Assembly: GCA_009996515.1 (NCBI GenBank)
Contig: JAACZV010000003.1
Span: 205,854-269,853 of the forward strand
Direction of reading: 5' to 3'
Source: Comamonadaceae bacterium
GTDB lineage: Bacteria > Pseudomonadota > Gammaproteobacteria > Burkholderiales > Burkholderiaceae_C
Length of the DNA stretch: 64,000 bases
In this document: in pieces, positions 1 through 8,449 of the stretch
Position numbering within the stretch: the stretch's first letter is position 1
Layout of the letters: each line of letters begins with the position of its first letter
Made by a program: the position numbers and the translations under genes
Notes under the pieces: model-generated
Databases searched by the model: none
Seen by the model: only the letters and a program-made list of their open reading frames with translations
What the model was told of the DNA's origin: nothing

Positions 1-1
1 C

Positions 2-544
2 CAGTTCGGCGAGGCCCGCCTGCAAAGCCGTGGTGACGCCTTTGCCACGCTGGCCCGTTCCATCGTGGGCCAGCAGATTTCGGTGAAGGCGGCGCAGTCG
101 GTCTGGAACCGCTGGGTGGCGCTGGCGCCGAAGTTACAGCCGGCCGCCGTGCTGGCGCTGGGTGTGGAGGAGCAGCGCGCGGCCGGCCTGTCGGCGCGCA
201 AGGTCGAATACCTGCGAGACCTGGCCGAGCATTTCGACTCCGGCCAGGTGCATGTGCGCCAATGGGCGCAGATGGACGACGAAGCCATCATCGAGGAGCT
301 GGTGGCCATCCGCGGCATCGGCCGCTGGACGGCCGAGATGTTCCTGATCTTTCACCTGATGCGTCCCAACGTCATGCCGCTGGACGACGTCGGTTTGCTG
401 AAGGGCATCAGCATGAACTATTTTTCCGGCGAGCCCGTGTCGAGAGCCGAGGCCCGCGAAGTGGGCGACGCCTGGGCGCCTTACCGCTCGGTGGCGGTTT
501 GGTACATTTGGCGCAGCCTGGACCCCCTACCGGTGGATTACTGA
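2..544 (+). CDS. DNA-3-methyladenine glycosylase II (AlkA-like), 5' truncated by window edge
   Basis: Base-excision repair glycosylase of the HhH-GPD superfamily that removes alkylated purines. The reading frame is open from the first base of the window, so the N-terminus lies outside it. A GTG at 65 is in frame but falls inside the conserved SIVGQQIS segment and is therefore not the real start. Visible features are the helix-hairpin-helix (RGIGRWTAEMF) and, about 15 residues on, MPLDDVGLLKG, whose second Asp matches the catalytic Asp of AlkA. It lies just upstream of accA, an arrangement familiar in Burkholderiales. It could be called AlkA or a generic 3-methyladenine glycosylase; the methyl-adduct specificity is inferred from the family. 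Confidence 0.88.
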   Translation, partial: QFGEARLQSRGDAFATLARSIVGQQISVKAAQSVWNRWVALAPKLQPAAVLALGVEEQRAAGLSARKVEYLRDLAEHFDSGQVHVRQWAQMDDEAIIEELVAIRGIGRWTAEMFLIFHLMRPNVMPLDDVGLLKGISMNYFSGEPVSRAEAREVGDAWAPYRSVAVWYIWRSLDPLPVDY

Positions 545-545
545 G

Positions 546-612
546 CCACCCCCTACCGGCTTCGCCGGCCCCCACAAGGGGGCGAGCCGCCGGGACCGGC
601 CCAGCCGGATCC
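546..612. repeat. REP-like intergenic element, copy 1
   Basis: The gap after the glycosylase gene begins CCACCCCCTAC, followed by a short GGC/GCC hairpin, a CCCC-ACAA-GGGG hairpin, and AGCCGGATC. The same series of blocks is found at 33521-33587. No T-tract follows, so it is not a classical terminator. It is read as a dispersed palindromic intergenic repeat. Confidence 0.6.
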
Positions 613-657
613 CAGGGCTCTGCGCGGTGGGGTTGGGTTTTTGAGTCAGGATGACTG

Positions 658-1629
658 ATGAGCAAGAAGCATTTTTTGGAATTCGAGCAGCCGATCGCTG
701 AGCTTGAGACCAAGATCGAAGAGCTGCGCTATGTGCAGAGCGAGTCGGCCGTCGACATCTCCGAGGAGATCGACCGCCTCTCCAAGAAGAGCCTGCAGCT
801 GACCAAGGAGGTCTACTCCAACGTCGCACCCTGGCAGGTCTACCAGATCGCCCGCCATCCGCAGCGGCCGCAGACGCTGGACTACTGCTCGGAGGTCTTC
901 ACCGAGTTCCAGGAACTGCACGGCGACCGCCACTTCGCGGACGACGCGGCCATCGTGGGCGGCCTCGCGCGCTTCAACGGCCAGGCCTGCATGGTCATCG
1001 GCCACCAGCGCGGCAGCGACGCCAAGGAGCGCACGCTGCGCAACTTCGGCATGCCCCGCCCCGAGGGCTACCGCAAGGCGCTGCGGCTGATGAAGCTGGC
1101 CGAGAAGTTCGGCCTGCCCGTCTTCACCTTCATCGACACCATGGGCGCCTATCCGGGCATCGGTGCCGAGGAGCGCAGCCAGAGCGAGGCCATCGGCCGC
1201 AACATCCTGGAGATGGCGCAGCTGGAGGTACCCATCATCGCCACCGTCATCGGCGAGGGGGGGTCGGGCGGCGCGCTGGCCATCGGCGTGGCCGACCAGG
1301 TGCTGATGCTGCAGTTCGCGGCCTACTCCGTCATCTCGCCCGAGGGCTGCGCCTCCATCCTGTGGAAGAGCAGCGAGCGCGCGTCCGACGCCGCCGAGGC
1401 GCTGGGCATCACGGCGCACCGCCTGAAGGCGCTGGGTCTGATCGACAAGATCGTCAACGAGCCGGTGGGCGGCGCCCACCGCGACGCCAAGCAGATGGCG
1501 TCCAACCTGAAGCGCGCGCTGTCCGACGCGCTGCGTCAGGTCAGCGACCTGAAGACCGCGGAGCTGCTGGACCGCCGCTACGAGCGCCTGCAGGCCTATG
1601 GCCGCTTCGGCGACACCAAGAACCGCTGA
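658..1629 (+). CDS. accA: Acetyl-CoA carboxylase carboxyltransferase subunit alpha
   Basis: AccA pairs with AccD to transfer the carboxyl group from carboxybiotin to acetyl-CoA, making malonyl-CoA in the first committed step of cytoplasmic fatty acid synthesis. The 323-residue product has the usual AccA length. It starts [17 protein letters not shown] and carries the crotonase-like core with [15 protein letters not shown] and the glycine-rich [13 protein letters not shown] segment that forms the oxyanion hole. The ATG at 658 is preferred because it gives the conserved AccA N-terminus; the ATG at 651 is in another frame. Its 3' end overlaps tilS by 32 bp, which suggests co-transcription. Confidence 0.97.
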   Translation: MSKKHFLEFEQPIAELETKIEELRYVQSESAVDISEEIDRLSKKSLQLTKEVYSNVAPWQVYQIARHPQRPQTLDYCSEVFTEFQELHGDRHFADDAAIVGGLARFNGQACMVIGHQRGSDAKERTLRNFGMPRPEGYRKALRLMKLAEKFGLPVFTFIDTMGAYPGIGAEERSQSEAIGRNILEMAQLEVPIIATVIGEGGSGGALAIGVADQVLMLQFAAYSVISPEGCASILWKSSERASDAAEALGITAHRLKALGLIDKIVNEPVGGAHRDAKQMASNLKRALSDALRQVSDLKTAELLDRRYERLQAYGRFGDTKNR

Positions 1630-2914
1630 TCTCGCCGCCGATGCCGTAGCGGTCGCCTTCAGTGGCGGCCTGGATTCCACGGCGCTGCTGCATGCCGCCA
1701 CCCGCGCGGCCCAGGGGCGGCGCGTCGTGGCGCTGCACGTGCACCACGGCCTGCAGGCGCAGGCCGACGATTGGGCGACACGCTGCGAGCGCATCGCCCG
1801 GGAGCTGGGGGCGGAGTTCTCATGCACCCGCCTGAGCGGCAAGCCGGCCGCGGGCGACAGCGTCGAGGCCTGGGCCCGCGCGGGCCGGCACCGCGCACTG
1901 CACGACATGGCCCTCGCGGCGGGCGCCGACCTGCTGCTGCTGGCCCACCACCGGCGCGACCAGGCCGAGACCTTTCTGCTGCAGGCCTTGCGCGGCGCCG
2001 GCAGTGCCGGTCTGGCTGCCATGCCCCGCCTGCAGTGGCGCGACGGCCTGTGCTGGGCGCGCCCCTGGCTGGACCGCCCGCGGGAGAGCATCCAGGCCTA
2101 TGCCCAGCAGCATGGCCTGAGCTGGATCGAGGATCCCAGCAATGACGACGCACGCTATGCCCGCAACCGGCTGCGCCAGGTGTTCTGGCCGGCCTTCGCC
2201 TCGGCCGAGGCGGGGCTGGCGCAGGCCGCGCGCTGGGCCCAGCAGGCCGACGCGCTGGCGGTCGAGGTCGCCGCACAAGACCTGGCCCTGCTGGCGAGCT
2301 CGGAGCGCCTGGACCTCGCGGCCCTGTCGGCCCTGTCGCCAGCGCGCGCGAGCAATGCCCTGCGCGCCTGGCTGTCCCGGCACATGGTCGCGCCGGCCAG
2401 CCTCGTCCAGCGCCTGCTGGGCGAATGGCGGCCGGGGGCCACCTTGTGCTGGCCGGCGCCCGGCGGCGAGCTGCATGCCTGGCGCGACGGCCTGTTCTGG
2501 GCGCCGCGGCCGCCGCAGCCGGCCGCTGCCTGCCAGGTCGACCTCAGCCGGCCCGGCCGCTATCCCCAGCCGGCCTGGCATGGCGCCTGGCTCGTCGAGC
2601 CGGCGGAGCAGGGCATCGCCCCCCAGCGGCTCGCCCGCCTGACCCAGCGGGGCCGGGCCGGTGCCGAGCAGTTCCAGCGCGCGCCCGGGTCGGTGCCGCG
2701 CAGCCTGAAGAAGGCCTGCCAGGAGGCCGGGCTGCCGCCCTGGCGGCGCGGCGGGCCGCTGCTGTTCGACGGCGAGCAGCGCCTCGTGGCCGTCGCCGGG
2801 CTGGGCATGGATGCACGTGCCTTCGCCGGGGGAGATGAGCCCAGGCTTGCTGTACGCTGGCTGGAGGACTCAGCCTTGCCGCAGAGCGAAGGCGCCTGCA
2901 GGGCGGATGCATAA
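1598..2914 (+). CDS. tilS: tRNA(Ile)-lysidine synthetase
   Basis: TilS ligates lysine to C34 of the tRNA-Ile CAU anticodon with ATP, so the tRNA reads AUA instead of AUG; the gene is normally essential. The N-type ATP pyrophosphatase P-loop [10 protein letters not shown] lies near residue 25, followed by the [14 protein letters not shown] segment typical of the family. The 438-residue length fits TilS with its C-terminal domain. The start is the ATG at 1598, inside the end of accA. No other ATG lies between it and the P-loop, and a later start would remove the first beta strand. The accA-tilS-lysC order is typical of Burkholderiales. Confidence 0.93.
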   Translation: MAASATPRTADLAADAVAVAFSGGLDSTALLHAATRAAQGRRVVALHVHHGLQAQADDWATRCERIARELGAEFSCTRLSGKPAAGDSVEAWARAGRHRALHDMALAAGADLLLLAHHRRDQAETFLLQALRGAGSAGLAAMPRLQWRDGLCWARPWLDRPRESIQAYAQQHGLSWIEDPSNDDARYARNRLRQVFWPAFASAEAGLAQAARWAQQADALAVEVAAQDLALLASSERLDLAALSALSPARASNALRAWLSRHMVAPASLVQRLLGEWRPGATLCWPAPGGELHAWRDGLFWAPRPPQPAAACQVDLSRPGRYPQPAWHGAWLVEPAEQGIAPQRLARLTQRGRAGAEQFQRAPGSVPRSLKKACQEAGLPPWRRGGPLLFDGEQRLVAVAGLGMDARAFAGGDEPRLAVRWLEDSALPQSEGACRADA

Positions 2915-2973
2915 AATCGGGGTTTGCGAGCATGCCGTCCCGGCGGCTCCGTCCTCAGCCTTCGCTCAAACAC

Positions 2974-4248
2974 ATGGCTCTGATCGTCCACAAGTACGGC
3001 GGCACCTCGATGGGGTCCACCGATCGCATCCGCAACGTGGCCAAGCGTGTCGCCAAATGGGTGCGCGCCGGCCACCAGATGGTGGTCGTGCCCTCGGCGA
3101 TGAGCGGTGAAACCAACCGCCTGCTGGGCCTGGCCAAGGAACTGGCGCCCGGCCAGGTGACGCCCGAGGTCATGCGCGAGATGGACATGATTGCCGCCAC
3201 CGGCGAGCAGGTGTCCGTGGGCCTGCTGGCCATCGCGCTGCAGGCGGAGGGCGTGGCCTCGGTCAGCTACACCGGCTGGCAGGTGCCGGTGCGCACCGAC
3301 TCGTCCTACACCAAGGCCCGCATCGAAAGCATCGACGACGCCCGCGTGCGCGAGGACCTCGCTGCCGGCAAGGTGGTCGTCATCGCCGGCTTCCAGGGCA
3401 TAGACGAAGAGCAGAACATCACGACGCTGGGCCGTGGCGGCTCCGACACCTCGGCCGTCGCCATCGCCGCCGCGATGAAGGCCGACGAGTGCCTGATCTA
3501 TACCGACGTGGACGGCGTCTACACGACCGATCCGCGCATCGTGCCTGAAGCGCGCCGCATGAACCGCATCTCCTTCGAGGAGATGCTGGAGATGGCGTCG
3601 CTGGGGTCCAAGATCCTGCAGATCCGCTCGGTGGAGTTCGCCGGCAAGTACCGCGTGCCGCTGCGCGTGCTGTCCAGCTTCACGCCCTGGGACATCGACA
3701 TCCACGAAGAAGCCGCCTCCGGCACGCTGATCACTTTTGAAGAGGACGAGAACATGGAACAAGCCATCGTGTCGGGCATTGCCTTCAGCCGCGACGAGGC
3801 CAAGGTGACGCTGCTGGGCGTGCCCGACAAGCCCGGCATCGCCTTCCAGATCCTCGGTCCGGTGGCCGAGGCCAACATCGATGTCGACGTCATCATCCAG
3901 AACGTCTCCAACGACGGCAAGACCGACTTCTCGTTCACCGTGCATCGCAACGACTACGCCCGTGCGATGGAGTTGCTGCAGCAGAAGGTGGGCCCGGCGA
4001 CGAATGCCGGCCAGGTGCTGGGCGATCCCAAGATCTGCAAGGTGTCCATCGTCGGCATCGGCATGCGCTCGCATGTGGGCGTGGCCAGCAAGATGTTCCG
4101 CGCGCTGAGCGAGGAGGGCATCAACATCCAGATGATCTCCACGAGCGAGATCAAGACCAGCGTCGTCATCGACGAGAAGTACATGGAACTGGCCGTGCGC
4201 GCGCTGCACAAGGCCTTCGATCTGGACCAGGCAGCCATTTCGGCCTGA
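2974..4248 (+). CDS. lysC: Aspartate kinase, ACT-domain regulated
   Basis: LysC phosphorylates L-aspartate with ATP, the first step towards lysine, threonine, methionine and diaminopimelate. The 424-residue product opens with [14 protein letters not shown], the canonical start of monofunctional aspartokinases; an upstream ATG at 2932 would add 14 unconserved residues. The catalytic domain includes [11 protein letters not shown] and [13 protein letters not shown], and two C-terminal ACT domains ([18 protein letters not shown] and [19 protein letters not shown]) suggest feedback control by lysine and/or threonine. An in-frame ATG at 3754, preceded by AGAGG at 3741-3745, sits at the catalytic/ACT boundary and could give a separate beta subunit. 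Confidence 0.97.
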   Translation: MALIVHKYGGTSMGSTDRIRNVAKRVAKWVRAGHQMVVVPSAMSGETNRLLGLAKELAPGQVTPEVMREMDMIAATGEQVSVGLLAIALQAEGVASVSYTGWQVPVRTDSSYTKARIESIDDARVREDLAAGKVVVIAGFQGIDEEQNITTLGRGGSDTSAVAIAAAMKADECLIYTDVDGVYTTDPRIVPEARRMNRISFEEMLEMASLGSKILQIRSVEFAGKYRVPLRVLSSFTPWDIDIHEEAASGTLITFEEDENMEQAIVSGIAFSRDEAKVTLLGVPDKPGIAFQILGPVAEANIDVDVIIQNVSNDGKTDFSFTVHRNDYARAMELLQQKVGPATNAGQVLGDPKICKVSIVGIGMRSHVGVASKMFRALSEEGINIQMISTSEIKTSVVIDEKYMELAVRALHKAFDLDQAAISA

Positions 4249-4255
4249 TTTTCTC

Positions 4256-4283
4256 TTTCGGGCGCTCCAAGCTGATATAGAAT
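4256..4283 (+). promoter_or_regulatory. Possible sigma-70 promoter for tRNA-Ser
   Basis: TAGAAT at 4278-4283 is a five-of-six match to the -10 consensus and lies 13 bp before the tRNA 5' end. A weak -35 candidate (TTTCGG) sits 16 bp upstream of it. Position and AT content support it, but the -35 match is poor. Confidence 0.45.
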
Positions 4284-4296
4284 GCAAGGCTGCGCT

Positions 4297-4389
4297 GGAG
4301 TCGTGACCGAGTGGCCGAAGGTGCTCCCCTGCTAAGGGAGTATGTGGGCAAAACCTGCATCGAGGGTTCGAATCCCTCCGACTCCGCCA
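4297..4389 (+). tRNA. tRNA-Ser (anticodon GCT)
   Basis: This 93-nt class II tRNA has a 7-bp acceptor stem (GGAGTCG with CGACTCC), a D-loop containing GAGTGGCCGAAGG, and anticodon stem CTCCC/GGGAG around GCT at 4331-4333. It also has a long variable arm, the T-loop GGTTCGAATCC, discriminator G, and an encoded CCA at 4387-4389. It reads AGC and AGU serine codons. Its place directly after lysC is common in related genomes. Confidence 0.97.
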
Positions 4390-4433
4390 AAGATCAGTTC
4401 CGGGACTTCTTCTGAAGTCCCATAGGGAACTCG

Positions 4434-4469
4434 AAAAGCCCGTTTTCCTCAATGGAGACGGGCTTTTTT
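4434..4469 (+). terminator. Rho-independent terminator after tRNA-Ser
   Basis: AAAAGCCCGT (4434-4443) is the exact inverse of ACGGGCTTTT (4458-4467), forming a 10-bp stem with a 14-nt loop and ending in a run of six T. It lies about 45 bp after the tRNA 3' end. Confidence 0.88.
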
Positions 4470-4909
4470 GTTTCCTGCTGTCCATCCGTTCGACCGGGGC
4501 AGCCCGTTGTGGGTCACCGCCACGGCGGCTCTGGCAGGTGTTGGCGCGATGGGCGAGCGGCCGGAACCGGCCGGAGCGCGCTCCGGATCACCGAGACCTG
4601 TGTCCTCAAGCCAGGTAGTCTCTAAAAATTTGTCAGTTTTCAGCAATATTCGATCATTTATGATCATTTGGTGCTGAAAAAGACAGAGAAAAGCACCCGG
4701 TGTTGTTGGGGCATCCTGCGATGGCAGGCTGGCAGTCTGCTGACCCAAACGTCAGCGCCTGTGGCGGCCCCGACAGGCTCGGCCATGCCGGCGAGCCGGC
4801 CGTTCATATTTGCCCTGCCTGAGCCGCTGCCGTTGGGTTGCACCGTTCGCGGTGCCAGGGCGCTGGGCCCGGCATGCCAGCCCCTCTTGGGGGCATCCGG
4901 GGCCCGGTC
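4470..4909. other. Intergenic stretch without a convincing gene
   Basis: About 440 bp between the tRNA terminator and the diguanylate cyclase gene. Short open frames here have no recognisable family or good ribosome-binding site. The middle is unusually AT-rich for this genome and holds a nested inverted repeat (4632-4684, listed separately). The rest shows no clear signal. I searched by eye for a duplicate of the tRNA 3' end that would mark an integrated element and saw none. Confidence 0.6.
4632..4684. repeat. Nested AT-rich inverted repeat (potential cruciform)
   Basis: An outer pair, GTCAGTTTTCAGCA (4632-4645) and TGCTGAAAAAGAC (4672-4684), is complementary apart from a small internal mismatch. 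Inside it lies a perfect GATCA-TTTA-TGATC hairpin (4652-4665). The composition is far more AT-rich than the flanks. It could be a regulatory structure for the following gene or the remnant end of a mobile element. Confidence 0.65.
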
Positions 4910-6955
4910 ATGACCCGCCGGCCGCGCCCCGGGCTATGGCCCATGTTCGTGGACGCGGCCTTGGTGGCCCTGGTGCTGATGGTGGGGCTGGCCGGCAGCC
5001 TGGGGGCCTACCGCTTGCTGTCGCTGAAGGCGCTCGCGCAGGAGCGCGAGCAGCTCAACGCAATGGGGCAGCGGGTGGCCGGCACCTTCGAACACCGGCT
5101 GATGCGCATCGTGGAGGCGTTGCAGGCCGCCGGGCGCATGCTGTCGGCCCAGCCCGAGCTGACGCACGAGCAGTTCATGCGCTACGGCAGCGGCCTGGTG
5201 GCCGATGCCTCGCTCCTGGCGCTGCTGGAGTGGCAGCCCATCGTGCCGCATGAGCAACTGGCCGAGTTCGAGCGCCGGGCGGCACGCGAGCAGCCCGGCT
5301 ATCGCGTCCTCGAGCCCGGCCGACCGGGCGGCGACCTGGTGGCCGCGCAGGCGCGCGAGTTCCACCTGCCGGTGCATTACTCCTGGCCCGAGGACGATGC
5401 GGCCATCGGTGTCGACATGGCCTTCGACCCGCGCCGCATGCGCTCCAAGCTGCTGGCGCGCGATGCCGGCTTTCCCATGGCCTCCGAGGTGTTCCCCGTG
5501 ATACGGCGCGGGCCGCCCGCCGACATACGCAGCGGGATCGCCGTGTCGGCGCCGGTCTACCGCACGCCGCGGCCGCCCAGCCCCGAGGCGCGCCGGCGCG
5601 AGCTGCGCGGCTTCCTGGCCGGCGTCGTCGAGTTGCCCACGCTGATGGCCGAGGTGGTGCGGCTGGCCGACGCCAGCGGCCTGGATGTCTTCGTCTTCGA
5701 CCAGCAGGAGGCCAACAAGCTCATCTACGCATCCCGCACCGGCGAACCCTCGGGCAGCAACGAACGCGACCTGACGCTGAGCGTCGACGCCGGCGGCCGG
5801 CCCTGGCAACTGCTGCTGCGGCCACGGCCGGGCGCGCTGGGCGCCGAGGCCGATCGCACGCCGCTGGCGGTGCTGGTCGCGGGCAGCCTGGCCACGCTGC
5901 TGGTGGCGCTGGCCGTGGCGCGCAGCGTCATCGTGCGGCGCCGCCTGGAGCGCACCGAGGCCGTGCTGGCCGAGGACCGCCAGCATCTGAGCAACGTGAT
6001 CGACGGCACCGCTGCCGGCACCTGGGACTGGCATCTGGACAGCGACCGCCTGGTCGTCAACGAACGCTGGGCGCAGATGCTGGGCTACACCCGCGCGGAG
6101 CTGGAGCCCGTCACCGGCAAGACCTGGGAAGGGCTGTGCCATGCCGGCGATCTGGTCGAGGCCAAGGAGTCCCTCAAGCGCCATTTCGGCGGCCAGGAGG
6201 AGCGCTACGCGGCCGAGTTCCGCATGCGCCACGCCGATGGCCACTGGGTCTGGGTGCAGAGCAGCGGCCGGGTCTTCGAGCGCAGCGCCGACGGGCGCCC
6301 GCTGCGGCTGGCCGGCACCCATCTGGACATCTCGCACCGCAAGGCCCATGAGCGGCGGCTGCACGACGATGCCCGCGCGCTGGAGGCGGCGAACCGCCAG
6401 TTGCGCGATCTGGCCATCCAGGACGCGCTGACCGGCGCCTTCAATCGCCGCCATTTCGATGCCGTCTGCCTGGCCGCGCTGGACGATGCCCGGCATGGAC
6501 GGGGCGTGGGTCTGTGCATGCTGGACGTCGATCACTTCAAGGCCTACAACGACCGCTACGGGCACCAGGCCGGCGATGCGGTGCTGCGGGCCTTCGTGCT
6601 GACGCTCAAGAACGGCCTCATGCGCTCGACCGATGCGGTATTCCGCCTCGGCGGCGAGGAGTTCGGCGTCATCTTCTCGGCCCCTTCGGCCGCGGCGGCG
6701 CGGCAGTTCGTCGGCCGCCTCAGCGCGGCCGTGCACGAGCTGGCGCTGCCGCACGAGGACAGCCCGCACCGCATCGTCACGGCCAGCTTCGGCCTGGCCT
6801 GGTGGGGGGCGCCGACACCGCAGCTGACGCCCGAGGCCATGTATGCGACGGCCGACGAGGCCCTCTACGCGGCCAAGCGCGCGGGCCGCGACCAGATCGT
6901 CACGCGCTGCTTCCTGGTCGGCGACGGCGAGGTGGCCGTGCCGGGGGGGACCTAG
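4910..6955 (+). CDS. CHASE-PAS-GGDEF diguanylate cyclase, membrane bound
   Basis: Predicted to make cyclic di-GMP from two GTP in response to a periplasmic signal. From the ATG at 4910 the 681-residue protein has an N-terminal membrane segment (about residues 10-35), a periplasmic CHASE-type sensor domain to about 300, a second membrane segment near 318-342, a PAS/PAC domain at roughly 355-475, and a C-terminal GGDEF domain. The active-site motif is GGEEF at 581-585. The inhibitory I-site RxxD (RSTD, 572-575) is intact, so product feedback is likely. TTG at 4838 and ATG at 4874 are alternative starts, but 4910 gives a standard membrane N-terminus. There is no EAL domain. The stop codon overlaps that of convergent fdhD in a shared CTAG. 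Confidence 0.9.
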   Translation: MTRRPRPGLWPMFVDAALVALVLMVGLAGSLGAYRLLSLKALAQEREQLNAMGQRVAGTFEHRLMRIVEALQAAGRMLSAQPELTHEQFMRYGSGLVADASLLALLEWQPIVPHEQLAEFERRAAREQPGYRVLEPGRPGGDLVAAQAREFHLPVHYSWPEDDAAIGVDMAFDPRRMRSKLLARDAGFPMASEVFPVIRRGPPADIRSGIAVSAPVYRTPRPPSPEARRRELRGFLAGVVELPTLMAEVVRLADASGLDVFVFDQQEANKLIYASRTGEPSGSNERDLTLSVDAGGRPWQLLLRPRPGALGAEADRTPLAVLVAGSLATLLVALAVARSVIVRRRLERTEAVLAEDRQHLSNVIDGTAAGTWDWHLDSDRLVVNERWAQMLGYTRAELEPVTGKTWEGLCHAGDLVEAKESLKRHFGGQEERYAAEFRMRHADGHWVWVQSSGRVFERSADGRPLRLAGTHLDISHRKAHERRLHDDARALEAANRQLRDLAIQDALTGAFNRRHFDAVCLAALDDARHGRGVGLCMLDVDHFKAYNDRYGHQAGDAVLRAFVLTLKNGLMRSTDAVFRLGGEEFGVIFSAPSAAAARQFVGRLSAAVHELALPHEDSPHRIVTASFGLAWWGAPTPQLTPEAMYATADEALYAAKRAGRDQIVTRCFLVGDGEVAVPGGT

Positions 6956-7743
6956 GCGTAGCGGGTCGCGCGGCCCTCGCGCACGAAGGCCCACAGCTGC
7001 AGGCCCAGCCGGCCGGCGGTCTCCACGGCCAGGCTGCTGGGCGCGGACATGCAGGCGAGCAGGCCGGCACCGGCCATGGCCGTCTTGTGGACCAGCTCGT
7101 AGCTGGCGCGGCTGGACATCAGCACGAAGCCCCGGGACGGGTCCGCGTCCAGGCGGGCGAGGGCGCCGATCAGCTTGTCCAGTGCGTTATGGCGGCCGAT
7201 GTCCTCGCGCGCGAGCTGCACCTCGCCGTCGGGCTGGCACCAGGCGGCGCCGTGCAGGCCGCCGCAGCGTGCGTTGAGGCGCTGGGCCGCATGCAGGCCG
7301 GCCAGCGCACGCTCCAGCGCGCCGTCGGCCAGCGCGGGCGCGCGCACCGGCGCCGGCTGCACGCCGCCCAGCTGGGCCAGGCTCTCCAGGCCGCACAGGC
7401 CGCAGCCCGTGCGGCCGGCCAGCAGGCGGCGGCGCGCCTTGAGCTGCTGCTCGCGGGCGGCCGTCACGCGCAGCGCCAGCTCGAGTCCGCCGGGCCGGGC
7501 CAGCACGTCCACCTCCAGCAGCTCGCGCCGCGCCGCGATCCAGCCCTCGGCGAGCGCAAAGCCCAGCGCGAAATCCTCCAGGTCGGCCGGCGTGGCCAGC
7601 ATGACGGCCTGCGCAACGCCGTTGACGGTCAGCGCCACCGGCTTCTCGACGGCGACTTCCTCGTCGGCGCCGCCACCGACGGGGCTCAGGGTCAGCAGGG
7701 CGTGGTCGGCGGGCGGCTCGGCGTCGGCATCGTGGGGGAACAT
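6952..7743 (-). CDS. fdhD: Formate dehydrogenase accessory sulfurtransferase FdhD
   Basis: FdhD carries sulfur from a cysteine desulfurase to the molybdenum cofactor of formate dehydrogenase and is needed for that enzyme's activity. The 263-residue product shows the hallmark CGLCG motif with the CxxC cysteines at 114 and 117, and the GxxVMLATPADLEDFALGF block of the family. The ATG at 7743 (MFPHDAD) is chosen; the open frame extends upstream without conserved sequence. No formate dehydrogenase structural gene lies in the window, so its partner must be elsewhere. Both neighbours run in the opposite direction: the cyclase gene converges on its 3' end, and the PaiB-like gene diverges from its 5' end. 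Confidence 0.93.
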   Translation of the reverse strand: MFPHDADAEPPADHALLTLSPVGGGADEEVAVEKPVALTVNGVAQAVMLATPADLEDFALGFALAEGWIAARRELLEVDVLARPGGLELALRVTAAREQQLKARRRLLAGRTGCGLCGLESLAQLGGVQPAPVRAPALADGALERALAGLHAAQRLNARCGGLHGAAWCQPDGEVQLAREDIGRHNALDKLIGALARLDADPSRGFVLMSSRASYELVHKTAMAGAGLLACMSAPSSLAVETAGRLGLQLWAFVREGRATRYA

Positions 7744-7831
7744 CGCGTCATCATAGGAGGGCGTCTTCGGGCCGCGGCACCGCTGCGCGATGATGTCGCC
7801 CCGTCTTGTGGCCCGACCCAGGAGCTTCGCC

Positions 7832-8449
7832 GTGTACCTGCCTGCGCATTTCACCTCCAACGACCTGGAGCAGGCGCGACGCCTGGTCGCCGAGCATCCG
7901 CTGGCGCTGCTGCTGGGGCCGGATGCCCAGGGCCAGACCTTCGGCAGCCATCTGCCGCTGGTGGCGCTGCCCGGGGGTGACGGCTTGCAGCTGGAAGGGC
8001 ATATGGCGCGCGCCAACCCGCACTGGGGCTGGCTGTCGCAGCAGCGGCAGGTGCTGGCGGTCTTCAGCGGCCCGGGCGCCTATGTGAGCCCGCGGCACTA
8101 CGAGTCGGTGAAGAACGTGCCGACCTGGAACTACGCGGCCCTGCATGCTTACGGCGACATCGAGCTGATCGACGGGCAGGCCGACAAGGACGCGCTGCTC
8201 AAGCGCCTGATCGCCCGCTTCGAGCCCGACTATGCCGAGCAGTGGCGCGGCCTGCCCGAGGACTACCAGCACAAGCTGCTCGGTGCCATCGTGGGTTTTC
8301 GCCTCCGCGTGACGCGCTGGGAGCTCAAGCTCAAGCTGAGCCAGAACCGCGCCGCCGTGGAGCGTCAGCGCATCCGCAAGGCGCTGGCCGGCTCCGAGCG
8401 GGCCGAGGACCGCGCCACCGCCGAGTGGATGGCGCGGCTGGAAGGCTAG
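7832..8449 (+). CDS. PaiB-like FMN-binding negative transcriptional regulator family protein
   Basis: A 205-residue member of the PaiB family of split-barrel flavin-binding proteins, named after a Bacillus protein involved in repression of sporulation and protease genes. The biochemical role in proteobacteria is unclear. The GTG at 7832 is chosen because it gives the family start MYLPAHFTSNDLEQ and is preceded by AGGAG at 7820-7824; the ATG at 7790 adds unconserved residues. Conserved blocks include FGSHLPLV near the N-terminus, VFSGPGAYVSPRHY, and VPTWNYAALHAYG, together with a lysine- and arginine-rich C-terminal helix. The 3' end overlaps the convergent DUF72 gene in another shared CTAG. 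Confidence 0.88.
   Translation: MYLPAHFTSNDLEQARRLVAEHPLALLLGPDAQGQTFGSHLPLVALPGGDGLQLEGHMARANPHWGWLSQQRQVLAVFSGPGAYVSPRHYESVKNVPTWNYAALHAYGDIELIDGQADKDALLKRLIARFEPDYAEQWRGLPEDYQHKLLGAIVGFRLRVTRWELKLKLSQNRAAVERQRIRKALAGSERAEDRATAEWMARLEG

Noticed and set aside
2560..4485. A 641-codon minus-strand frame covering lysC and tRNA-Ser
   Set aside because: It runs through a tRNA and opposite a perfectly conserved aspartokinase.
4390..4909. Genomic island integrated at tRNA-Ser
   Set aside because: No integrase gene and no duplicate of the tRNA 3' end were found nearby; the downstream genes look chromosomal in composition.
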